A DNA stretch of 64,000 bases, taken from NCBI GenBank assembly GCA_965230185.1, contig OZ245995.1:2604001-2668000 (forward strand), in the 5' to 3' direction. The notes beneath the pieces are model-generated. The model saw only the letters and a program-made list of their open reading frames with translations, made no database searches and was not told where the DNA came from. This document shows positions 51,913 through 60,240 of this stretch, piece after piece (within the stretch, counting starts at the first letter, position 1; every line of letters starts with the position of its first letter). This DNA comes from Motiliproteus sp965230185 (lineage in GTDB: Bacteria > Pseudomonadota > Gammaproteobacteria > Pseudomonadales > Balneatricaceae). Both the position numbers and the translations under genes were made by a program.

Positions 51913-52290
51913 ATGCAACAACTTCTGTTTATTGCCGGCGGTGGCGCTATAGGTGCACTCTGTCGCTACTGGGTGAGCGGCTATGTCGTCAACAACACCG
52001 ATCACTACCTGCCGCTGGGTACCCTGACCGTGAACGTAATCGGCTCTCTGCTGATGGGCGTGTGCTTTGTGCTGATTATGGAAAAATCCCAGCTGTCGCC
52101 GGAACTGAGACCGTTGCTGATGGTCGGTTTTCTCGGCGCTTTTACCACATTCTCCACATTCTCCCTGGAGACTGTTGCGCTGATGCAGGAAGGGCATATC
52201 ATGTCCGCTGCAATTTATATATTATTGAGCGTTATCTGCTGTGTAGCCGCTCTTTTTGCCGGCACCTGGTTTACCCGAATTCTTTTTTGA
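51913..52290 (+). CDS. crcB: Fluoride exporter CrcB/Fluc
   Basis: Dual-topology fluoride channel of 125 residues with four membrane helices. Typical motifs are GGAIGALCRYWVS in helix 1, the GTLTVNVIGSLLMG asparagine motif in helix 2, and GFLGAFTTFSTFS, the Phe/Thr pathway in helix 3. It starts one base after rarA, consistent with coupling. No fluoride riboswitch was recognised upstream, which fits its place inside an operon. Confidence 0.95.
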   Translation: MQQLLFIAGGGAIGALCRYWVSGYVVNNTDHYLPLGTLTVNVIGSLLMGVCFVLIMEKSQLSPELRPLLMVGFLGAFTTFSTFSLETVALMQEGHIMSAAIYILLSVICCVAALFAGTWFTRILF

Positions 52291-52329
52291 CCGATTTTAT
52301 AACTTTCGAGATAAGGTTTTACTGCGCCC

Positions 52330-53601
52330 ATGCTTGATCCAAAACTGCTTCGTACTGATATCGAACTGGTTGCCCGGCAACTTTCTAAAAAAGGTTACAC
52401 CCTGGATATCGACAGATTTCAGGAGCTTGACCAGGCGCGGAAAGATCTGCAGTCGAAAACCGAACACCTGCAGAGCCTGAGAAAAAAACAGGCCGCAAAA
52501 ATCGGCATGGCAGCCAAAGCCGGGGAGGACATCGCGCCGCTGAAGGCGGAAGGCGAGCAGATCAAGAAGGATATTGATGCCCTGGCGGACGACTACCGCA
52601 AGGTGCAGGAGCAACTGGACGTGCTGGTTGCCGGCATCCCTAACATTCCCCACGACTCTGTACCTGAAGGGGACAGCGAAGACGAGAATGTCGAGGTCCG
52701 GACCTGGGGAGAGCCCACTCAGTTTGACTTCGAAGCGAAGGACCATGTCGATCTCGGTGCGACCGGACACCTTCTTGACTTTGAAGTGGCCGCGAAGATT
52801 ACCGGCTCCCGGTTTGCGGTTATTCGGGGCCACCTGGCCCGCCTGCATCGTGCCCTGACCCAGTTTATGCTGGATGTGCAGACGCAGGAGCATGGTTATC
52901 AGGAGATGTATGTCCCCTATCTGGTCAATTCCGACAGCCTCTATGGTACCGGCCAGTTGCCGAAGTTCGAAGAAGATCTGTTTAAGGTTCCGGGAGACAA
53001 TGATTTCTACCTGATCCCGACCTCTGAAGTGCCGCTCACCAATATCGTTCGGAACGAGATCGTCGAGGCGAAAGAGCTGCCGCTCAAGTTTACCAGCCAT
53101 ACCCCCTGTTTTCGCAGCGAAGCCGGCAGTTATGGCCGCGACACCCGTGGCATGATCCGGCAGCACCAGTTCGAGAAAGTCGAAATGGTCCAGCTGGTCG
53201 AGCCTTCAACATCGATGGAGGCGCTGGAAAGCCTGACCGCTAACGCCGAAGCTATCCTGCAGAAGCTGAATCTGCCGTACCGGGTAGTCGTGCTCTGTGG
53301 CGGTGATCTCGGATTCTCGGCCGTAAAAACCTATGACCTGGAAGTCTGGCTGCCGGGCCAGCAGAAGTACCGTGAAATATCCTCCTGTTCCAATATGGGC
53401 GATTTCCAGGCCCGTCGTATGCAGGCTCGCTGGCGTAACCCGGAGACCGGTAAGCCTGAACTGCTCCACAGCCTTAATGGTTCTGGTCTGGCAGTTGGTC
53501 GTACACTGGTGGCCGTGCTGGAGAACTATCAGACCGCCGAAGGTCGGATTCGTATTCCTGAGGCGCTGCTTCCTTATATGGGCGGCGTCAGCGAAATCTG
53601 A
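52330..53601 (+). CDS. serS: Seryl-tRNA synthetase
   Basis: Class II synthetase of 423 residues. An N-terminal antiparallel coiled-coil arm (about 30-100) that holds the tRNA long variable arm is followed by the catalytic core. Motif 2 is seen in FRSEAGSYGRDTRGMIRQHQFEKVE and motif 3 in GSGLAVGRTLVAVLENYQ. It begins 39 bases after crcB and ends with a clear terminator, probably the last gene of the ftsK-lolA-rarA-crcB-serS cluster. Confidence 0.97.
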   Translation: MLDPKLLRTDIELVARQLSKKGYTLDIDRFQELDQARKDLQSKTEHLQSLRKKQAAKIGMAAKAGEDIAPLKAEGEQIKKDIDALADDYRKVQEQLDVLVAGIPNIPHDSVPEGDSEDENVEVRTWGEPTQFDFEAKDHVDLGATGHLLDFEVAAKITGSRFAVIRGHLARLHRALTQFMLDVQTQEHGYQEMYVPYLVNSDSLYGTGQLPKFEEDLFKVPGDNDFYLIPTSEVPLTNIVRNEIVEAKELPLKFTSHTPCFRSEAGSYGRDTRGMIRQHQFEKVEMVQLVEPSTSMEALESLTANAEAILQKLNLPYRVVVLCGGDLGFSAVKTYDLEVWLPGQQKYREISSCSNMGDFQARRMQARWRNPETGKPELLHSLNGSGLAVGRTLVAVLENYQTAEGRIRIPEALLPYMGGVSEI

Positions 53602-53617
53602 TCAGCCTGACGACAGG

Positions 53618-53651
53618 AAAAGGTCGGTTACCTTCGGGGCCGGCCTTTTTT
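53618..53651 (+). terminator. Rho-independent terminator of serS
   Basis: Stem AAGGTCGG/CCGGCCTT with one wobble, a 12-base loop and a T-run, about 17 bases after the stop. Confidence 0.88.
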
Positions 53652-54064
53652 ATTGCCGATAATGGCAGGGCGGATCCACCAGTGTCCGATTGATTTCTGG
53701 CAGCCTGACTGGCGAAGTTTGTCTCCCGGCGGCTTGCTAAATTCGGAGATCGAGTGCTTTGGCCTGTCAGGCTCAGGTTTGGCTGGCGGTGACCGATAAA
53801 GAGATTAACGGGTGGCGGGTATAGGGGCTTGTCGGCGTTTATCGGCAGATCTGTGACGGGTAAATAAGCACAAATTTATCGATGCGCAAGCACCGAGTGT
53901 TGAGCTGGATCTAGAGGACGTTCTGTAAGGGATATGAAAAGTTCAATTAAGCTGGACAGCATGCTACTCTTCATCGGGATGATAAGAAAATATCTCATTG
54001 CAACAAGTAGTTGTAATCAGGCTATAAGGACAGCCCAGGTTTCTATGCGCAGACGGATGATTGA
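53652..54064. other. Intergenic region between serS and the Sel1 gene
   Basis: No gene, tRNA or clear promoter seen. CCGATAAA (53793-53800) and TTTATCGG (53838-53845) form an 8-bp inverted repeat 37 bases apart, and another GCCGATAA copy lies just after the terminator (53655-53662). An AT-rich patch with a weak TATAAG near 54025 may hold the Sel1 gene promoter. Confidence 0.4.
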
Positions 54065-54868
54065 ATGAGATTTGCAGCTTTTTCGCTGTTGCTGCTACTG
54101 GCATCTCCCGGTTGGGCCAACTTTTACGAAGGCCTTGAAGCCTATGAGCGTGGCGATCACGCTACCGCGCTGAAAAACTGGCGGTCTCTGGCGATTCAGG
54201 GAAATGCCAGTGCGCAGTATGATCTCGGTCTTGTTTTCCTGTCCGGAAAGGGACTGGCTACTGACCCGGTCAAGGCGGCTTACTGGATGCGAAAATCCGC
54301 GGCTCAGGAGCTCCCCCGGGCGATGGCAATGCTGGGCACGCTCTATGAGCAGGGGCTTGGCGTCGCCAGAAACTACAAGACTGCTTTCTCCTGGTATGTA
54401 AAAGCGGCCGACGAGGGCGATCCTCTCGGTCAGTACCGCCTCGGCATGATGTATAAGATGGGCAAAGGGGTCAGTCGGGATTATTCTCTGGCCGTGCACT
54501 GGCTGCTCTATGCATCTGAGAGGGGGCTCTCACCCGCCCAGTACAACCTCGCCATCATGTACTACAAGGGGATCGGCGTGCCCAGGCGCTTCAAAAAGGC
54601 GCTCAAGTGGCATACCAGAGCAGCAGCTCAGGGTAACATCAGCTCTCTGATCACACTCGGGGTGATGCATTTCAAGGGCGAGGGTGTACAAAGGGATCTG
54701 AAGGAAGCGTACAGCTGGTGGGCGACGGCTGTAGCTGCCGGTGACGAGGAGTCGATACGTACTAGGGATGCCGTTGCGGCAATGATGTCCGGCTCAGACC
54801 TTCGTCAGGCACGTAAGCTGGCCGACCAGAAAATCGAACGCCTGCTTTCTGACCGCGACGGCGGCTGA
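54065..54868 (+). CDS. Secreted Sel1-like repeat protein
   Basis: A 267-residue exported protein. The signal peptide (FAAFSLLLLLASPGWA) is followed by an N-terminal helix pair and about five Sel1/TPR-like repeats of about 36 residues, each with an A-x-YxLGxMYxxGxGV-type core (AQYDLGLVFLSGKGL, AMAMLGTLYEQGLGV, GQYRLGMMYKMGKGV, AQYNLAIMYYKGIGV, SLITLGVMHFKGEGV). Such solenoids bind other proteins; the partner is unknown. It converges on the hox operon and shares no obvious link with it. GAATG at the start has a weak ribosome-binding site. Confidence 0.85.
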   Translation: MRFAAFSLLLLLASPGWANFYEGLEAYERGDHATALKNWRSLAIQGNASAQYDLGLVFLSGKGLATDPVKAAYWMRKSAAQELPRAMAMLGTLYEQGLGVARNYKTAFSWYVKAADEGDPLGQYRLGMMYKMGKGVSRDYSLAVHWLLYASERGLSPAQYNLAIMYYKGIGVPRRFKKALKWHTRAAAQGNISSLITLGVMHFKGEGVQRDLKEAYSWWATAVAAGDEESIRTRDAVAAMMSGSDLRQARKLADQKIERLLSDRDGG

Positions 54869-54879
54869 ACATTCCTGCC

Positions 54880-55428
54880 TTAGCTTCTTCCACCCCCGTG
54901 GCTTTTCGGCGCTGACCATTCATCAATTACAGCCGCCAGCGCATCGGTCAGTATTCGGGCGCTCTGTTTCAGTTCCGGGTTGACCGAATGTCCCAGCTCA
55001 AAATTATGGCCCGGCAGGGCCAGCTGCCAGGCCTCCTGAGGCTGCGCTATGCCGGTCAGCTCAGCCACGCCGAGCAGCTCGGAGGGCGATAATGAATGAC
55101 TGCCTGAGCCATGCTGCCCCCTGGTAACGCGGCCTAACTCAAAGGGGGGAAGGGCTGATACCGAGCAATCAACAAAGAGCGCAAGGCCTTTGGCTCTGAA
55201 TTCCAGCGAATCTTCTATCTGCCATTGCATGTCGTAGATAACCTTAACTATTTCTTTTTTATTCAAATGATTAAGGTTTCTTTTTAAACGCTTTTCAAGC
55301 TCCGTTCCGATGCCGTCATCGCCTCTGGCTGGATTCCCACACAGAAACAGCGTCAGCGACTGACAGCGTCTGAGAGCCCTTTCCAGTGGTAGCAGGCGAG
55401 CTCTGAAATCCTGCTCATCCCGGGGCAC
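54880..55428 (-). CDS. hoxW: [NiFe]-hydrogenase maturation protease HoxW
   Basis: A 182-residue endopeptidase that removes the C-terminal tail of HoxH once nickel is inserted. The family signature LCGNPARGDDGIG, with its conserved Asn, Arg and Asp, lies near the N-terminus, and the later DCSVSALPP segment carries the second metal-site Asp; HSLSPSELLG holds the third position. I choose a GTG start with GGAG nine bases away, overlapping the hoxH stop by 14 bases; the longer frame runs antisense-free into hoxH but lacks a site. A lysine/asparagine-rich, AT-rich stretch (NLNHLNKKEIVKVIY) is atypical for its surroundings. Confidence 0.88.
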   Translation of the reverse strand: MPRDEQDFRARLLPLERALRRCQSLTLFLCGNPARGDDGIGTELEKRLKRNLNHLNKKEIVKVIYDMQWQIEDSLEFRAKGLALFVDCSVSALPPFELGRVTRGQHGSGSHSLSPSELLGVAELTGIAQPQEAWQLALPGHNFELGHSVNPELKQSARILTDALAAVIDEWSAPKSHGGGRS

Positions 55429-56917
55429 TGACAAACTCTCCGTGCTGATCACGACCGGCTTTCTGCAGCATCCGGCCCGTGGTGGACTGCAGTTCGATCT
55501 GCAGTGGCATCCGCCCCAGAGCATGAGTCGCGCAGGATAAACAGGGGTCCCAGGCTCGGATGGCAACTTCGATATGATTCAGCAGCGCTTCCGTTATCTG
55601 GTTGCCATCAAGATGTTTACGGCAGACATCACGGATCGCTACGTTCATCGCCTGATTGTTGCTGGTGGTTGAAACGATCAGATTGGCCTTGCGGACCAGC
55701 CCCTGATCATCAACCTGATAGTGATGGATCAGAGTGCCTCGGGGGGCTTCTATAACACCATAGCACTGCGGGTGGCGCTCTCCCTCCGGCGCCACCAGAT
55801 CGTCACCCCGAAGCTCAGGGTCCGGAAGCAGTTGCTCAATCGCTTCTGCACAACCCAGCAGTTCAATCATTCTCGCCCAGTGGTACAGCAGTCCGCTCTG
55901 CGGGCCGTTGTTCGGGCAGTGATTCAGAAACTGCTGTCGCGCAGCCTCCGCTTCAGGCCATGGCATGCGATCACAGTTCAGCAGCCTGGCCAGAGGCCCC
56001 ACCCGGTACCAGCCGTTCGCTTTTCCAAGCTTTTTCAGAAATGGGAATTTCATATAGCTCCAGGACTTAACTTCTTCCCGGATCTGGTCGCCATAACGGC
56101 AATAGTCGAGGCCGTCCAGAATTGGCATACCATCGGATCCGCTGGCCCGCAGCACTCCGTGATAAAGCTCAAATTCACCCCGGTCGCTCACCAGGCTCAG
56201 GACCGGTGATTCAACCGCGGCGAACTTCGCGTAGTCCGGGCTGGACAGATAAAGATCCCTGGCGAGCCGGATTGCATCGACTGCCCAGCTCCTGATTTCC
56301 GGAAGCTGCTGCTGTAGAACGCGTAGCGGGGCTGCTGGCGGGCAATGATTGATTCCACCGGGTACCACCAGCGATCCGTGTACCCGTTTACCGCTGAGCG
56401 TTTCGATAATCTGCTGGCCGAACTTGCGCAGCTTTATCCCCCTGATCGCTGTATCGGGATGCTCGCCCAGCAGGGCGAGCAGGTTGCGTCTGGGGACCGC
56501 GGCGTCAAAGCCAAACAGCAGATCCGGGGAGGCCAGGTGGAAGAAATGCAGGGCATGAGACTGGAGTACCTGACCATAATGCAGCAGTCGGCGATTTTTC
56601 TCCGCTGTCGGGGGCAGCTGATCGGCACCGATAAGCATATCGATGGCTTTTCCCGCTGCAAGATGATGGCTGACCGGGCAGATTCCACACAGCCGTTGCA
56701 CAACCATCGGCAGTTCCCAGTAGGGACGTCCCTGAATAAAGCGCTCAAAGCCTCTGAACTCGACGATGTGGAGACGTGCCTGACGCACCCGCATATCATC
56801 ATCCACCAGCAGGGTAACCTTGCCATGGCCTTCTACCCGGCTGACCGGATCGATCGCTATGCGGCGCAGATGCCGCGGGTCGTCGGCGGTTTCCAGATTG
56901 TCCATAACGATCGACAT
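55415..56917 (-). CDS. hoxH: NAD-reducing [NiFe]-hydrogenase large subunit HoxH
   Basis: Catalytic subunit of about 500 residues. The N-terminal nickel motif RLCGICPVSHH and the C-terminal motif DPCLSCATHALG supply the four cysteines that bind the NiFe centre, and VSRVEGHGK is the family signature. About 35 residues follow the DPCLSCATH histidine, the tail expected to be cut by HoxW. AAGGAGG lies very close to the ATG at 56917; a second ATG 12 bases later (MDNLETA) is an alternative. It follows hoxY by seven bases and overlaps hoxW. Confidence 0.94.
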   Translation of the reverse strand: MSIVMDNLETADDPRHLRRIAIDPVSRVEGHGKVTLLVDDDMRVRQARLHIVEFRGFERFIQGRPYWELPMVVQRLCGICPVSHHLAAGKAIDMLIGADQLPPTAEKNRRLLHYGQVLQSHALHFFHLASPDLLFGFDAAVPRRNLLALLGEHPDTAIRGIKLRKFGQQIIETLSGKRVHGSLVVPGGINHCPPAAPLRVLQQQLPEIRSWAVDAIRLARDLYLSSPDYAKFAAVESPVLSLVSDRGEFELYHGVLRASGSDGMPILDGLDYCRYGDQIREEVKSWSYMKFPFLKKLGKANGWYRVGPLARLLNCDRMPWPEAEAARQQFLNHCPNNGPQSGLLYHWARMIELLGCAEAIEQLLPDPELRGDDLVAPEGERHPQCYGVIEAPRGTLIHHYQVDDQGLVRKANLIVSTTSNNQAMNVAIRDVCRKHLDGNQITEALLNHIEVAIRAWDPCLSCATHALGRMPLQIELQSTTGRMLQKAGRDQHGEFVSAPG

Positions 56918-56924
56918 CGCCTCC

Positions 56925-57464
56925 TTAGTCGAATCGCAACACCCGGTCACACAGCCGGGGCTGGCGACCATCCAGCAGATCGCAGAGAAATTGCCAGATG
57001 TTGTCAGCGCTCGGCGGGCAACCTGGCAGAAAGTAATCCACCCTGACGGCGTCACTCAGGGGCCGTACCTTATCAAGTAGCAGTGGCAGTTCCGGATCAT
57101 CAGGGATCTGCGCGGACTCGAGGCCGGGGCCGTTCAGGTAAGCTTCCTGCAGGCAGTCGCTGACACTGAACTGATTTCTGATCGCTGGTACTCCGCCATT
57201 GATGGCGCAGGCTCCAACCGCCACCAGAATCCGGCATTGCCGTCGAAACTCAACAGCTACCTCCACGTTCTCTTCGGTGCTGAGTCCGCCTTCGATAAAA
57301 CCGATATCGCATCGCCCACAGCGCTTAATGTCGGTGAGTGGTGAACGGTCAAAACGAACCTTCCCGGCCAGGGATTCAATACGCTCATCGATATCCAGCA
57401 GCGACATATGGCAACCGAAACAGCCGGTCAGCGAGCAGGTAGCAATAGTCAGTTCAGCGTCCAT
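56925..57464 (-). CDS. hoxY: NAD-reducing [NiFe]-hydrogenase small subunit HoxY
   Basis: A 179-residue subunit with the proximal [4Fe-4S] cluster next to HoxH. The cysteine ladder is ATCSLTGCFGCHMSLLD at the N-terminus, then GACAINGG and the C-terminal YFLPGCPP. The protein lacks a twin-arginine leader, as expected for a cytoplasmic group 3d enzyme. The start MDAELTIAT has GAGGAAGG upstream and overlaps hoxU by 11 bases; the longer frame lies inside hoxU. Confidence 0.92.
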   Translation of the reverse strand: MDAELTIATCSLTGCFGCHMSLLDIDERIESLAGKVRFDRSPLTDIKRCGRCDIGFIEGGLSTEENVEVAVEFRRQCRILVAVGACAINGGVPAIRNQFSVSDCLQEAYLNGPGLESAQIPDDPELPLLLDKVRPLSDAVRVDYFLPGCPPSADNIWQFLCDLLDGRQPRLCDRVLRFD

Positions 57465-58251
57465 CGCTGCCTTCCTCCTCGGAATCGGGCTTTTCGGTAA
57501 AATCGGCGCAATCGGTGCTAGGTGAAGCTTTGTCGACAGCTGAGTATCGAGGTCGCTGGTTGCCAAGGACGGCAATGTCTGCCGTGTCATAGAGACGCTC
57601 TCCGACGGGAATCCGAAAACCCTCGCCCCGAACCAGCAGCGCCCCGGTCGGACAGATCTGAGCGGCCTTGTCACAGGCAGCCAGATCACTGTCTCCAAGC
57701 AGCCCGGAAGGCGAACGAACCCGTAGCTGTGTGCCGGATCCGCGGCCCCCTATTACGAATACGTTCTTGCCGTCCGCTTCACTGGCGCGAACACACAGTC
57801 CGCAGAGTATGCAGCGATCCGGATCGAAAATAACCTCAGGATGCGAGGCGTCCACCCGGTGCTGAGGAAAAAGGTGATGAAAGTGGTTGTCATGCATTCC
57901 GACTGCATAAGCGCAGGCCTGCAGCTGGCAGTTTCCGGAGCGCTCGCAGGAGGGGCAGATATGATTGCCTTCCACGAACATCAGCTGCAGCAGGGAGCGA
58001 CGCAGCGCCCGTAGTTCGGCAAGGTCGTTCTCTATCTGCATGCCGTTTTCGGCAGCCGTTGTGCAGGCACAGACATATCGATCTCCGAACTTAACTGTAC
58101 AGAGTTTACAGTTGCCGCCGGGTGGATATTCGGGATGGTAGCAGAGGTGAGGGATATAATGCTGAGCGGCCGATGCGGCCTCCATCACCGTCTGTCCTGG
58201 AGTAAACTCGATAGCGGCTCCGTCAATGGTCATTCGGGGGGGGCGGGACAT
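57454..58251 (-). CDS. hoxU: NAD-reducing hydrogenase diaphorase subunit HoxU
   Basis: A 265-residue electron-transfer subunit similar to the N-terminus of NuoG. The ferredoxin-type [2Fe-2S] ligands are in CYHPEYPPGGNCKLC and the following CAC. A His-Cys3 region HICPSCERSGNC follows, then a [4Fe-4S] motif CILCGLC with a late CDKAAQICPTGAL. The start ATG overlaps the hoxF stop (TGATG). Directly after it lies a run of eight C, and a second in-frame ATG (MTIDGAAIEF) follows the run. Confidence 0.92.
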   Translation of the reverse strand: MSRPPRMTIDGAAIEFTPGQTVMEAASAAQHYIPHLCYHPEYPPGGNCKLCTVKFGDRYVCACTTAAENGMQIENDLAELRALRRSLLQLMFVEGNHICPSCERSGNCQLQACAYAVGMHDNHFHHLFPQHRVDASHPEVIFDPDRCILCGLCVRASEADGKNVFVIGGRGSGTQLRVRSPSGLLGDSDLAACDKAAQICPTGALLVRGEGFRIPVGERLYDTADIAVLGNQRPRYSAVDKASPSTDCADFTEKPDSEEEGSDGR

Positions 58252-60083
58252 CAACTCGTCTCCTTCAGCCCGGCGGCTTCGGCGGTGGCTCTGGCGAGAT
58301 CCAGCCCAACGGTTTCTTCACCAATGGCAGAGCAGGGGATCTTCCCCAGCTCGAAAAGCTGAAACAGCGGGGCTGAAGCTGTTTTACCGAGCCCACAATG
58401 GCTGGCCCTGGTCATCAGTGAATGCAACTCCGGGATTTGCTGAATCTCTTCCATTCGTAATGGTCGCCGCTTTAATCGCTCGCAGAGACTGACCAGTTGC
58501 TGACAGCCGACCCGACAGGGTGCGCAGAATCCGCAGCTTTCATGAGCAAAGAACTCGTTGAAAGCGGTGACAACCCCCTGCAGGTCCCGGTCTGCTCCGA
58601 AAACCATAAAAGAGCCCCCTGAAGGGATGTCTTCAAAGGCCAGCGTTTTGTCAAAATCACTGGCCAGCAGCAGCGTGCCGGATGGTCCGCCTACCTGAAC
58701 CGCTACAGCTTCACTCCCTCCACAGCGCCGGAGCACCTCTCTGACTGAAATCCCCCAGGGCAGCTCATAGATTCCTGGTAAGGCGCAGTCTCCGGAAATA
58801 CTGTGCAGGCGAAAGCCGGTTGATTGCTCGGTGCCTGTCCGGGCGAAAGATTCCCCGCCGGTGAGCGCAATTTCGGTCATGCAGGCGAAGGTTTCAACAT
58901 TGCTGACCAGGGTTGGTTGCAGTTTATAGCCATGGCTGACCGGGAAGGGTGGCCGGGTTCGTGGGACGCCACGTCTTCCCTCAAGGGATTCGATCAGGGC
59001 TGTTTCTTCACCACAGACATATGCGCCTGCACCGAGATGAACGGAAATATCAAAACTGAAGTCCTTACTTCCGCCGATATGCTTCCCCAGCCAGCCTGAT
59101 TTACGCCGGCTGGAGAGGGCCGCTGACAGTTGCGGCAGCAGCCAGGCATACTCTCCCCGCAGATAGATGAACCCCAGTTCCGCCTTCAGGGTGTGAGCAG
59201 CCAGAGTCATGCCCTCTATGACCTGTTCGATGTGCTTATTAAGCAGCACCCGGTCTTTAAATGTCCCGGGTTCTCCCTCATCGGCGTTGCAGATCACAAA
59301 TCGCCGACCCGCCTGAGCAGACCGGACGCTGGCCAGCTTCTGCCAGCTGCTGAATCCGGCACCGCCGCGTCCCCGCAATCGGGATCGTTGCAACTGCTCG
59401 AGAAAGGCACCCGCGGGCAGGGCGAGAAATTTACGGATGGCCTGACCGGGGATCAGTTTTCGTTTCAGCAGCGGGCCGCTCTGTCGCACGCAGTCGCTGA
59501 CCTTAAACCAGTGCCCGGGCCATTCAGAAAGCGGGGAGAGGGCTTCGATCCGCCGGCTTATCTCTTCGATCCGGCCGGCGCTCAGTCGGGTGAGCGGGTG
59601 ACCATTGATCAGTGCCGCCGGTCCCTGATCACATAAGCCAACACATGAGGTCACGGAAATGCTGACCCGACCATCCTGCCGGACCCCGTTGTCAGGAATC
59701 TTCAGCAGTTGCCGGAAGCGCCGCAAGACATGGCGGTGACCGGAGGAGCTGTCGGTCACGTTATTACTGAGCAGCAGCTGATACTGGCCCTGAAACTCAC
59801 TGTTCAGAAAACTGTAGAAATCGACAAGGGCCCGAACATCAGCGGGGAGGAGTGGCAGCTGTCGGCAGACGGCTTCAGTCACCCCGTCATCGATCCGACC
59901 AAAACGATATTGCAGCCGAACCAGAAGCTGCAACAGTGAGTCGACGCCATTGCCCAGCTGATCACAGAGCTGGCCAACCGTACTGGAAACTTCATCACCC
60001 GGGATATTCAGCGGCCAGGCCGCCGAGGGCAGTATTGTGCCGCCATTGATTCGGGACTGATCTGGTAACCGATGTCGTGCCAC
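58251..60083 (-). CDS. hoxF: NAD-reducing hydrogenase diaphorase subunit HoxF
   Basis: FMN/NAD subunit of about 610 residues, a fusion of NuoE-like and NuoF-like domains. The N-terminal half has TSCVGLCDQGPAALING, the second cysteine pair of the NuoE cluster site; the first pair is not visible, as I recall for some HoxF proteins. The NuoF part has LRGRGGAGFSSWQK (FMN/NADH), NADEGEPGTFKDR, GAGAYVCGEETALIESLEG and ESCGFCAPCRVGC for a [4Fe-4S] cluster. Start is GTG at 60083 (GCGAGG upstream) or six bases earlier. It heads hoxFUYHW. Confidence 0.93.
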   Translation of the reverse strand: MARHRLPDQSRINGGTILPSAAWPLNIPGDEVSSTVGQLCDQLGNGVDSLLQLLVRLQYRFGRIDDGVTEAVCRQLPLLPADVRALVDFYSFLNSEFQGQYQLLLSNNVTDSSSGHRHVLRRFRQLLKIPDNGVRQDGRVSISVTSCVGLCDQGPAALINGHPLTRLSAGRIEEISRRIEALSPLSEWPGHWFKVSDCVRQSGPLLKRKLIPGQAIRKFLALPAGAFLEQLQRSRLRGRGGAGFSSWQKLASVRSAQAGRRFVICNADEGEPGTFKDRVLLNKHIEQVIEGMTLAAHTLKAELGFIYLRGEYAWLLPQLSAALSSRRKSGWLGKHIGGSKDFSFDISVHLGAGAYVCGEETALIESLEGRRGVPRTRPPFPVSHGYKLQPTLVSNVETFACMTEIALTGGESFARTGTEQSTGFRLHSISGDCALPGIYELPWGISVREVLRRCGGSEAVAVQVGGPSGTLLLASDFDKTLAFEDIPSGGSFMVFGADRDLQGVVTAFNEFFAHESCGFCAPCRVGCQQLVSLCERLKRRPLRMEEIQQIPELHSLMTRASHCGLGKTASAPLFQLFELGKIPCSAIGEETVGLDLARATAEAAGLKETS

Positions 60084-60240
60084 AAGCACCTCGCTGGTTG
60101 ACTCAGAAAATCAGTTTAGCTGATACGGGCGGACTGACCAAACGCCGGGGGTCGGGAAAAAGAGCCCGGACGGGCAGTTTGGCGTCCACGCGGACGGCTG
60201 TTATAATCGCGGCTCAGTGAAAATATAGGTGATTTCCCTT

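Noticed and set aside
53652..54064. A tRNA gene near serS
   Set aside because: No T-loop GGTTC-type box or cloverleaf arms could be found on either strand.
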